Positions 1 to 6,673 of a stretch of DNA of 64,000 nt are shown here, piece by piece. Within the stretch, counting starts at the first letter, position 1. Every line of letters begins with the position of its first letter. The stretch spans positions 372,001 through 436,000 of the forward strand of contig JAIUOE010000003.1 of the NCBI GenBank assembly GCA_020161395.1. Direction: 5' to 3'. Below the pieces are notes generated by a model. It ran no database searches, was not told the DNA's origin, and was given only the letters and a program-made list of their open reading frames with translations. Made by a program: the position numbers and the translations under genes. This stretch comes from Bacteroidota bacterium. Lineage in GTDB: Bacteria > Bacteroidota > Ignavibacteria > Ignavibacteriales > Ignavibacteriaceae.

Positions 1-28
1 TTTCTTTATTCCAATTAAAATATTTCAT
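1..28 (-). CDS. Partial CDS start, possibly BrnT-family toxin
   Basis: A minus-strand ATG at 28 opens a frame that reads MKYFNWNKE before leaving the window. This resembles the usual N-terminus of BrnT-type RelE-fold toxins (MKxFxWDxEKN), but nine codons are too few for certainty. The ATG lies only a few bases below a strong promoter-like box (32-62), so the message would be leaderless or nearly so, and no Shine-Dalgarno sequence is visible. It could also be chance. The bases left of the window would settle it. Confidence 0.35.
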
Positions 29-31
29 GTG

Positions 32-62
32 CAAATTTACAAAATGGTGTGCCTTTTGTCAA
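32..62 (-). promoter_or_regulatory. Bacteroidota-type promoter, TTG-N20-TAAATTTG
   Basis: On the minus strand TTG (62-60) is followed after 20 bases by TAAATTTG (39-32) and a C. This fits the Bacteroidota primary sigma factor consensus (TTTG/TTG, about 19 bases, TAnnTTTG). It points left at the partial ATG at 28. Confidence 0.55.
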
Positions 63-107
63 CACGATAATTGATGTTTTTAATTTACTGTATCTTAAGA
101 AATTGCC

Positions 108-405
108 CCAATGGCGACATGCGGGAAGAAAACGGTATGGACTATTATCTATGAACTATGAGCTGAACTGAACTTTGAGTTTCGGAAAAGGAGCGACAAT
201 CGTCTCGATTGTCCGGGCGACAATATTTAATAATCAGAGGGAATTTTTCTTTTTTCATGGGGTTGAAACCCCATGCTATTGATTTTTGATTGATTGCGTA
301 AAATCAATTTCCAAATCAACACGCCTTGGCGTGTGGCATGTTCGTAGAAAAATCACCATCCCCCCAATACGATTTCCCTCGAAGAGGGATTGATGTTCGT
401 AGAAA
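108..405 (-). repeat. Composite palindromic intergenic repeat, copy A
   Basis: This 300-base stretch is the reverse complement of modules also found near 3480-3960 and 28240-28530. Reading on the minus strand: CTACGAACAT plus a small hairpin (405-371), CTACGAACATG plus a CACACGCC..GGCGTGT hairpin (347-321), an A/T-rich stretch shared with copy B (322-289), a perfect 9-bp hairpin CATGGGGTT/AACCCCATG (275-256), and the 19-base palindrome GACAATCGAGACGATTGTC (213-195). I see no gene in it. Confidence 0.8.
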
Positions 406-444
406 ACGGGTAATCTCCCCCTCACGAAAAAGCATTCTTTCTAT

Positions 445-717
445 TTATGTACCAAACCTGTCATGTTTATGATTCTGATATACGATTCTTTCCAACAAAT
501 CAATATTTTTTCTTTGTAGTACCATAATCAAATTAGCGAGGGATGTAACAGCACCAAAAACAGCTAAAACAAAATAAGCAATTGCACGACTGCTGGAAAT
601 TACTGTGTCGCGGTCCAAACTCTTAAAGCCCAGGTAGACAAATACAATTGCTCCAATTCAAAATATAACTGAAATCAGGTATTGAGCATCAATGATATCA
701 TTTGATTGACTTTTCAT
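445..717 (-). pseudogene. Small two-helix membrane protein, interrupted by in-frame TGA
   Basis: From an ATG at 717, preceded by the good ribosome site AGAAGGAA, the frame encodes about 90 residues: MKSQSNDIIDAQYLISVIF, stop (TGA at 660-658), IGAIVFVYLGFKSLDRD, a second hydrophobic stretch AIAYFVLAVFGAVTSLANLI, then LQRKNIDLLERIVYQNHKHD and TAA. The TGA sits inside what reads as the first membrane helix and would be a plausible Trp (TGG) after one base change. It is therefore a recent nonsense mutation, a sequencing error or a UGA read as Trp; I favour the first two. Family unknown. It lies 25 bases below the kinase remnant and may have been co-transcribed with it. Confidence 0.5.
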
Positions 718-742
718 AAAAATATTTCCTTCTGTTTTGTTT

Positions 743-1672
743 TCAAATTTTGAAATTTAATTTAGCTACAGGACTTCCATTACCAAATTCCCTGTCATCA
801 TTCCCCATTACAAATGTACCGCCTTCCGTAAGGATCATCTTCTCAGGAACTTTATTATTACCCAAAAATGAAATTCCAAAAATAGTTCCGACTATACCTA
901 CAGCGACTGCTGCAACTCCTAACGCATACTTCCATTTGTTGTAACTCTTATTAAGGGCATCTGCTATCTTAGTTACAGGGAGATGTACAGCTTTGGATTC
1001 AGATTTGTTTGTCTCCACAGCTGCTGATTTTTCCAGCTCTGGCTTTTCTATAATTGGTGAAACAGATTCCGCTTTTTCCTGAGAAGTGATTGCACCACTG
1101 TTTTCCAACCTTTCCAGTTCCCTCAGCATCTCATTTGCATTTGCGAACCTTTGACTTTTATCCTTATTGATTGCTTTCATTACAAAATTTGACAGGGCAT
1201 CAGATATTCCGGGATTAAAATGTGTTGGTGCAGGCAATTCTCCGTTCACCATGAAATCGTAAACTGCTATAGGAGTTTTGGTTGTCGCACCGAAAAAAGG
1301 AGTTTTACCCGATAGCATCTCATAAAGTGTCATGCCAAGGCTGTATGCATCAGTTCTTGGGTCCACTCGACCCGGGTCTACCATCTGCTCCGGACTCATG
1401 AAAAAAAGTCTTCTATTTACTTCTGTTCCATCACTCCAGTTCGTGTAAAGTGTCTCTGGGATACCAAAATCTGTTATCTTAATCAGACCATTACGGGTAA
1501 CGAGTATATTCATGGGATTGATGAGACGGTGGATTAGTGGAGTGTCCTGATTGTGTGCGAATGATATCCCATCAAGAATCTGTTTGAAGAGGGTGATTGC
1601 TCTTTCCGAGTCTAAACCACCGCTCTCTTTTTTGTTAAAGACTTCATGACTGAGTGATTTCTTTAAACATGA
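743..1672 (-). pseudogene. Remnant of a Ser/Thr kinase-FGE fusion, truncated at both ends
   Basis: The frame is open from the TGA at 1675-1673 to 743. It starts inside a protein-kinase C-lobe (helix E, ITLFKQILDGISFAHNQ), continues through the catalytic loop IHRLINPMNILV, the magnesium motif TDFG and the activation-segment end MSPEQ, then helix F (DAYSLGMTLYEMLSGKTPF). The N-lobe (P-loop, Lys, helix C) is absent. The catalytic loop reads HRL..N where active kinases have HRD..K, so catalysis would be lost. After a linker and one membrane helix (YALGVAAVAVGIVGTIFGISF) comes MILTEGGTFVMGNDDREF, the typical opening of a formylglycine-generating-enzyme/sulfatase-modifying (SUMF1-like) domain, which stops about 20 residues later. 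The ancestor was probably a transmembrane kinase with an extracytoplasmic FGE-like sensor. An ATG at 1513 could still express a C-lobe fragment. Confidence 0.75.
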
Positions 1673-1707
1673 TCACTTAGACATATCTTCTTCTGTATTA
1701 ATTGGAT

Positions 1708-1733
1708 GAGAAGGAGCATATTGGCTCCTTCTC
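1708..1733. repeat. Perfect 10-bp inverted repeat between kinase remnant and lipoprotein
   Basis: GAGAAGGAGC (1708-1717) and GCTCCTTCTC (1724-1733) form a perfect stem with a 6-base loop. Neither strand has a T-run on the 3' side (the T-run lies 5' of the stem on the minus strand), so it is not a canonical terminator. It sits at the point where the kinase sequence is cut off and may mark a deletion or insertion junction. Confidence 0.5.
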
Positions 1734-1752
1734 GTAAAAAAAATCCCTGTAT

Positions 1753-2949
1753 CTATATCAAAAAACAGCTTTTATAGATATCCCGAATCTCCTTTTTATA
1801 CGATTCAAACTGTTCGCTTAGTTTTTTCGCTAATTCGTCTTTTTTATTTGCCAATTTCTGAATTTCCTGCTCTTCGGTTCTGTTAAAACCATCGAGTGCC
1901 GGTATCAAAGTGGCCGCCCTGTTATTCTGATATTGTGCATGTAAAATTTCGCTGTTTTTATAAGCCTGCCACCTTTTGATGGCCTCGGGTTTTACCTCGG
2001 AATAGGTATTCCATTCTTGGGAAAATCCACCAAACTCTTCCTTGACTGTCACATTCTGTGTGCCCGTTTTTTGCACAGGGAGAGTAAAGCTCCCTTTTGT
2101 TGTGTAGGAAGTATAACTTGTATACAGAAGAGCACGATAGGTTTGACCAGGGACAATAATCTCATAAGAATCGTTTCTATTCTTTCCAACGATATAGCCT
2201 GTTAAATAAAAAGCCTCCGACGGTACATCATCACGATCGAAAGTTTCAGGTTTTGGATTTCGTGTATTCCAATCAGCCTCGAAATCGTTGCGTTTATTTG
2301 AATAAAATTTCTTGATGGAGTCCGACAACTGCGAGATATAAACTCCATCTACATACGAGCTGAAACCATCTTTGGAATTATCAGAAAGATTTATAGTTTC
2401 ATGAATCAGGAACTGCATTCTTGAAGAAAGTGAGTCATCAATTTTGAGGCTGTTCACTAAGAAATCAACAGCTATTCCAGACATTTTATAATCATCTTTT
2501 TCAATTTCTCGAATAAAGACGGTTCTAAATTTTTCAGCCATTAATTTCCTGTCACCATAAGTCATGACAGATCTAAATTGTTCAAAAAAAGCGGGCTTTG
2601 AGCCAGTTTTTACTGTGTGGAAATAATAAATCATCATCGAATCTACAGATTCAAACGGTTTTTTATTATTGTAATACGATTCAACTGCATTCACGACCAG
2701 GTTTTTAGGCTTCTCTTTACGGATCATGGTCTCAAGAAATTTTTTGCCGTCAGTCAAATCCTTTGAAATCAACAGGTTGATTGCAAATTTGACCAGATCA
2801 CTTTTAATGCTATCTCCCTGGTTATCCGAAATGAATTCGATCAGTCCCTGTGTATCTTTTTCATTAGCCATTGACTGTAAATCATTTTGGTTCTTTGAGC
2901 AACCTGAGAACAGGATTAAAACCAATAACAATGGAATAACTATCTTCAT
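1753..2949 (-). CDS. Lipoprotein of unknown function (398 aa)
   Basis: Family not recognised. Starting at the ATG at 2949 (after GGGAGAGAAGTACA), the protein has a clear lipoprotein signal, MKIVIPLLLVLILFSGCSKN, with the lipobox FSGC, so it should be lipid-anchored in the envelope. The frame stays open for 29 codons further upstream, but those codons encode no sensible signal sequence and cross the structured element at 2982-3062, so I reject that start. The mature part is charged and largely helical, with a C-terminal coiled-coil-like segment (EEQEIQKLANKKDELAKKLSEQFESYKKEIRD). It stands alone between a kinase remnant and a repeat cluster. Confidence 0.7.
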   Translation of the reverse strand: MKIVIPLLLVLILFSGCSKNQNDLQSMANEKDTQGLIEFISDNQGDSIKSDLVKFAINLLISKDLTDGKKFLETMIRKEKPKNLVVNAVESYYNNKKPFESVDSMMIYYFHTVKTGSKPAFFEQFRSVMTYGDRKLMAEKFRTVFIREIEKDDYKMSGIAVDFLVNSLKIDDSLSSRMQFLIHETINLSDNSKDGFSSYVDGVYISQLSDSIKKFYSNKRNDFEADWNTRNPKPETFDRDDVPSEAFYLTGYIVGKNRNDSYEIIVPGQTYRALLYTSYTSYTTKGSFTLPVQKTGTQNVTVKEEFGGFSQEWNTYSEVKPEAIKRWQAYKNSEILHAQYQNNRAATLIPALDGFNRTEEQEIQKLANKKDELAKKLSEQFESYKKEIRDIYKSCFLI

Positions 2950-2981
2950 TGTACTTCTCTCCCGAAAATTTTTATAAAACA

Positions 2982-3062
2982 AAAAAAACGGAAACCCACA
3001 TTTAACCAAGCACCTCGGCTTATCATGCCTTGGCAATGACTAAAAGTCAGTTTCCGTTTTTA
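2982..3062 (-). ncRNA. Structured element: three-way-junction RNA or small MITE
   Basis: On the minus strand an outer stem AAAACGGAAAC (3060-3050) pairs perfectly with GTTTCCGTTTT (2995-2985). Inside are a perfect TGACT/AGTCA hairpin and a second stem CCAAG(G)CAT/GTGCTTGG with one bulge. The outer stem's 3' strand is followed by a run of T about 35 bases above the lipoprotein ATG. It could be a 5'-UTR attenuator or riboswitch-like element, a short RNA with terminator, or a MITE with 11-bp terminal inverted repeats. It matches no riboswitch class I know. Confidence 0.35.
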
Positions 3063-3110
3063 ATCTCGAAAAAGATTACCCGTGACGCTTCTTAAAAATT
3101 GAAATCAACA

Positions 3111-3130
3111 ATTGTCTTCCCAAGGACAAT
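3111..3130. repeat. Small inverted repeat upstream of the lipoprotein gene
   Basis: ATTGTC (3111-3116) and GACAAT (3125-3130) flank an 8-base spacer. It could be an operator or the loop of a leader hairpin; nothing else supports a function. Confidence 0.25.
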
Positions 3131-3335
3131 TTGTGATAGAGCGGTCAATCAATAGAAATTACTCTATAAGAATTCCTTTTTTTATTGACGGTAAAAATAG
3201 GAATAGCATCTTTTTCCACAAAGAACTTTTTTCTTTTTTTTTCAATGGAATTTGGTAATTGAAAAAGAAAGTCGAGAGGTGAGAGGATGGTCTTGATGGA
3301 AATGGTGTCAGGTTCAATGTTGGTATGTATTATTA

Positions 3336-3480
3336 TCTGCCCATATGTCGCCGCAAGGGCTCTCTTGGAGATGGTCGCCGGAGTTCTACCCATATGTTGC
3401 CGCAAGGGCTCTTTTGGTTTGGTTGCCGGAGTTCTACCCATATGTCGCCACAGGGGCTGTTTTTGTATCAGGTGATGCAT
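3336..3480 (+). repeat. Tandem 48-50 bp repeats with TCTACCCATATGTCGCC core (first block)
   Basis: Copies of TCT(A/G)CCCATATG followed by TCGCCGCAAGGGCT or a close variant begin at 3336, 3385 and 3433, about 48-49 bases apart. They create a fortuitous minus-strand ORF (3145-3480) with the repeated peptide HMGRTPAT, which I do not regard as a gene. A second block lies at 3948-4125. Confidence 0.8.
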
Positions 3481-3483
3481 TTT

Positions 3484-3540
3484 TCTACGAACATGTCACA
3501 CGCCCAGGCGTGTTTTGGTGGTATTTGGATTCATTGATTT
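3484..3540 (+). repeat. CTACGAACATG module with CACACGCC/GGCGTGT hairpin
   Basis: CTACGAACATG (3484-3494) is followed by CACACGCCCAGGCGTG, an inverted repeat. The same unit recurs at 3756, 28385, 28443 and 28501, and reversed at 347-321. Confidence 0.75.
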
Positions 3541-3755
3541 CTACGAACATGTAACCCCGCTTCGGGGGTATTAATGGTTTATCCGATTTCTTGCTACGAA
3601 CATGTAACCCCGCTTCGGGGGTATTAATGGTTTATCCGATTTCTTGCTACGAACATGTAACCCCGCTTCGAGGGTATTTATGGTTTATTCGATTTCTTGC
3701 TACGAACATGTAACCCCGCTTCGGGGGAAATGGTATTGGGGGAATGATGGGTTTT
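3541..3755 (+). repeat. 53-bp tandem direct repeat, four copies
   Basis: Near-identical units begin with CTACGAACATG at 3541, 3594, 3647 and 3700, exactly 53 bases apart; the fourth runs into a diverged tail ending at 3755. Each unit has a short hairpin, CCCCGCTTCGGGGG (CCCCGCTTCGAGGG in the third copy). The units repeat over their whole length with no unique spacers, so this is not CRISPR. Confidence 0.9.
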
Positions 3756-3947
3756 CTACGAACATGTCACACGCCCAAGCGTGTTGATTTGGAAATTGAT
3801 TTTACGCAATCAATAAAAAACAATAGTCCCGAGAATCGGGAGGTTTCAAACCCATGATTTCAAAAAAACGATCCCCCTGTCATTCCATAATGTTTGCCGG
3901 CAGGACAATCGAGACGATTGTCGCTCCTTTTCTGAAGTTTAATGTTT
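3756..3947 (+). repeat. Composite palindromic intergenic repeat, copy B
   Basis: Contains, in order: CTACGAACATG plus hairpin (3756-3786), the A/T-rich piece shared with copy A (about 3781-3813), a CCCGA/TCGGG hairpin (3828-3840), and the palindrome GACAATCGAGACGATTGTC (3904-3922) followed by GCTCC. Order and spacing match copy A read backwards. Confidence 0.8.
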
Positions 3948-4125
3948 CTTCCCATATGCCGCAAGAAGGGCTCCTTTGGAGATGGTCACCAGGTTTCTAC
4001 CCATATGTCGCCCGGAGGGCTTTTTGAAGGTGGGGTGCCTGATTTTCTACCCATATTTCGCCACAAGGGCTGTTCTACGCGTTCATCCGTTTAATCTGCG
4101 TGCATCTGCGTCTTCTACCCATACA
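3948..4125 (+). repeat. CCCATATG repeat block (second) and ATCTGCGTGCATCTGCGTC phrase
   Basis: CCCATATG-type units lie near 3951, 3996 and 4046 with a degenerate copy near 4113. Between 4078 and 4112 is a phrase built from TTCATCCGTTTAATCTGCG and ATCTGCGTC that recurs near 28541-28582. Confidence 0.65.
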
Positions 4126-4149
4126 TGACCCAATCCGGGGCCAAAATCA

Positions 4150-4230
4150 TCCCCTCTGTGTTCTCTGTGTGCTCTGTGGTTTCTTCCTGCCTTTGCGAAC
4201 TTTGCGAACTTTGCGGTTTATTTGTGCAAT
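4150..4230 (+). repeat. CTCTGTGTTCTCTGTG / TTTGCGAACTTTGCG phrase
   Basis: Short internally repetitive sequence: CTCTGTGTTCTCTGTGTGCTC followed by CCTTTGCGAACTTTGCG and a second GAACTTTGCG. I recall very similar phrases in intergenic DNA of many unrelated bacteria, but cannot name a family. No gene. Confidence 0.5.
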
Positions 4231-4234
4231 AAAA

Positions 4235-4265
4235 AAAAGAGCAATCTGATTGAGACTGCTCTTTT
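4235..4265 (-). terminator. Rho-independent terminator of the 4313-4768 gene
   Basis: AAAAGAGCA (minus strand, 4265-4257) pairs with TGCTCTTTT (4243-4235) around a 13-base loop and is followed by more T on the minus strand. It lies 48 bases below the stop of the lipoprotein gene and closes the unit that includes the ABC exporter. Confidence 0.85.
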
Positions 4266-4312
4266 GGGATGGTAAGTGTTTTTCCCTATGGAATACTGCG
4301 GGAAGGGAGTAT

Positions 4313-4768
4313 TTATTTTACATATTCTTCGATGGTGTACCAGGGATCGATGTATTTGGTGTCGGTTGCAACTTTTCCAGGGTAGAATGTGAGTTTTCCG
4401 TTATCGTTGAAGACTACGAATGTGAGTCTGTGAGCCCAACCGTTGTTTTCGCCGGAGATGGTTGCCACGACATTGTATGAATTTGTAACATCAGGTGACG
4501 GATATGATCTATCGATGACAAACGATTTGGGATAGTAAGTATTCACCATGTATTCAGAAGGATTGATACCTGCTGCTTTGATGTAAGATGGTGAGATGAA
4601 ATCCATCAGGTTTGCCGGTCTGTTTTCGGCTGTCATGAATTGGAGGAATTCAGTAACTTTTGCTACTGATTTTCCCTGCAGGTCTCCACCGCTTTCCTGT
4701 GTGGAACCACATCCTGCAAAAAAGAAAATTACTGCTGCAAGTCCGAACAATGATATTGTCTTTCTCAT
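4313..4768 (-). CDS. Small lipoprotein of unknown function (151 aa)
   Basis: Family not recognised. The N-terminus MRKTISLFGLAAVIFFFAGCGS is a lipoprotein signal with lipobox FAGC and a Gly after the Cys. The mature 130 residues have alternating beta-like stretches (SYNVVATISGENNGWAHRLTFVVFNDNGKL) and read like a small DUF4878/NTF2-like stress lipoprotein, though I cannot confirm that. It lies 37 bases below the ABC exporter and just before a terminator, so it is the last gene of that unit. Confidence 0.7.
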   Translation of the reverse strand: MRKTISLFGLAAVIFFFAGCGSTQESGGDLQGKSVAKVTEFLQFMTAENRPANLMDFISPSYIKAAGINPSEYMVNTYYPKSFVIDRSYPSPDVTNSYNVVATISGENNGWAHRLTFVVFNDNGKLTFYPGKVATDTKYIDPWYTIEEYVK

Positions 4769-4805
4769 TTGGCTACCTCATTATTGATTTTTTGATTGAT
4801 TAAAA

Positions 4806-6665
4806 TTATTTATCACGAAACTGCATTTCATACAGTTTTTTGTAGAGACCGCCCTGTTCAAGGAGTGAATTGTGGGTACCCGACTGCACCACTTTTCCTG
4901 CCTGGAGGACGAGAATTTTATCGGCATTTTGAATAGTGGAAAGGCGGTGAGCGATAACCACTACAGTTCTGCTTGTCATAAGATTATCGAGAGCCTCCTG
5001 AACGAGTTTTTCCGATTCGTTGTCGAGAGCACTGGTTGCTTCATCAAAAATCATAATATCAGGATTTTTCAGAAGTGCTCTTGCTATTGCGATCCTCTGT
5101 CTTTGACCACCTGAAAGCTTTACTCCCCTTTCCCCTATTTCGGTGTCGTATCCATTTGGCATTTCAGAGATAAAGTTGTGAGCATTTGCAATTTTTGCAG
5201 CCTCATAAATTTTTTCTTCGCTGAAATCTTTGCTTCCGTAGCAGATATTGTTTTTGATCGAGTCGTTAAAAAGTATTATCTCCTGGGTAACGATACCGAT
5301 AAACTTACGCAGGTCCTCCATTTTAACATCACGAATATCGTGACCGTCAAATTTTATTGTACCTGAGGTGACATCATAAAATCTGGGTATCAGATCGACG
5401 AGGGTTGATTTTCCTCCGCCGCTGGGACCAACGAGCGCCACCACTTCCCCTTTTTTGATGGTAAAATTGATATCTTCGAGCACCATTTCACCCGGTTCAT
5501 CGGGATAAGCGAATCCGACATTTTCGAATGTGATATCGGAATTAAACTCTTTTACTTCCTGAGCATCCGGTTTGTTCACGATATCGGGATTTGTATCGAT
5601 GATGTCGAAAATTCTGGCTCCTGCGGCGGACGATTCCTGAATTCTGTTGTTCACGCTGCTGAGCTCCTTGATGGGAGGAATCAACTGAAAAATTGCAAAG
5701 AGAAAGCCGAGGAACTCGCTCGCCTTAATCTGGTTGGTGCTAAGCACCAATGTACCGCCATAATAAATGATTACAACGCCGACCATAACGCTGAGGGTTT
5801 CGCTGATTGGTGAGGAGAGATTTCTGATTCTGGTAATCCTGAGTACCATCCGGAGATAGCCTTCGGTCTCTTTTCTGAATTTTTGATTTTCGTAGTTTTC
5901 GGTGCCAAATGCCTTGACAATCTTCACACCCGATATGGTTTCCTGAATCACGCTGGTGATGTCGGCGATTTTTTCCTGAATCTGGGTACTGTACTTGCGG
6001 AGTTTAATTCCTATCCATGAGATAATACCCGCACTAAAAGGGAGTGTAATCAGTGAGATAAGAGTGAGTTGCCAGCTAATACTTATCGCAATTCCGAGAA
6101 AGACGATAATTGAAAGTGGCTCCCGAATCAAGTTTAGGAATGTAGCTGATACGCTGTTTTGTACTGCTGTAACATCATTCACAATAATTGAGATGAGGTT
6201 TCCCACGCGTTCACTTTTGAAGTAGCTGATAGGCAACTTATGCAACTGCTCGTAGGCATCATCCCGAAGGTCTCTTACAATCCCCTGTTCGACAAAATTG
6301 AGAAAATATGCCTGCATGTAACCGGCGACATTTTTCAGGATAAAAGCCAGAAAGATTATAATGCATATTTTAAACAAGGCATCAGTTTTTCCTCCCGAGA
6401 AGATAAAACTTTGAAACCATGCCGAGGCAGATTCCTTGAATGAAACAATAAAATCAGGGAGAAATGATGAACCAACATTCTGAGTCGCATTATTTGAAAC
6501 TGCAGTGGTGGATTGGGATGCATTGAACAGAGTATCGAGAAGCGGAATAGAGAGATATACTGATGCACCGTTAAGCAAAGCATAGATGATGGTGCAAAAT
6601 ATTGAGAGAAGGAGGAATTTCCAGTATTTGGACGAGTATTTCAGAAGACGGTAGTAAGTGCTCAC
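4806..6665 (-). CDS. MsbA-like ABC exporter, half-transporter (619 aa)
   Basis: A type IV ABC exporter: an N-terminal membrane domain (helices within residues 15-330, with a longer than usual loop at 45-95) followed by an ATPase domain. Walker A is GPSGGGKST (413-421), the signature is LSGGQRQ (517-523), Walker B is IMIFDEATSALD (537-548) and the switch His is in VVVIAHRLST. Homodimers of such proteins flip lipid A (MsbA) or export lipids, peptides or drugs; with no substrate gene beside it, lipid flipping is likely but inferred. Translation begins at GTG 6665, eight bases below the preceding lipoprotein gene, pointing to co-transcription. Confidence 0.9.
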   Translation of the reverse strand: MSTYYRLLKYSSKYWKFLLLSIFCTIIYALLNGASVYLSIPLLDTLFNASQSTTAVSNNATQNVGSSFLPDFIVSFKESASAWFQSFIFSGGKTDALFKICIIIFLAFILKNVAGYMQAYFLNFVEQGIVRDLRDDAYEQLHKLPISYFKSERVGNLISIIVNDVTAVQNSVSATFLNLIREPLSIIVFLGIAISISWQLTLISLITLPFSAGIISWIGIKLRKYSTQIQEKIADITSVIQETISGVKIVKAFGTENYENQKFRKETEGYLRMVLRITRIRNLSSPISETLSVMVGVVIIYYGGTLVLSTNQIKASEFLGFLFAIFQLIPPIKELSSVNNRIQESSAAGARIFDIIDTNPDIVNKPDAQEVKEFNSDITFENVGFAYPDEPGEMVLEDINFTIKKGEVVALVGPSGGGKSTLVDLIPRFYDVTSGTIKFDGHDIRDVKMEDLRKFIGIVTQEIILFNDSIKNNICYGSKDFSEEKIYEAAKIANAHNFISEMPNGYDTEIGERGVKLSGGQRQRIAIARALLKNPDIMIFDEATSALDNESEKLVQEALDNLMTSRTVVVIAHRLSTIQNADKILVLQAGKVVQSGTHNSLLEQGGLYKKLYEMQFRDK

Positions 6666-6673
6666 AACATTCT

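Noticed and set aside
1708-1733. Terminator for the 1753-2949 lipoprotein gene
   Set aside because: The stem is perfect but the T-run is on its 5' side on the minus strand, so it cannot act as a normal terminator.
2950-3036. 29-codon N-terminal extension of the 1753-2949 lipoprotein
   Set aside because: It crosses the structured element, has no signal sequence, and the internal ATG at 2949 gives a perfect lipoprotein signal.
3145-3480. 111-codon minus-strand ORF with HMGRTPAT repeats
   Set aside because: It is produced by the CCCATATG tandem repeats; no ribosome site, no recognisable protein, and the rest of the frame is low-complexity.
3541-3755. Possible CRISPR array
   Set aside because: The 53-bp units repeat over their whole length with no unique spacers, and no cas genes are in the window.
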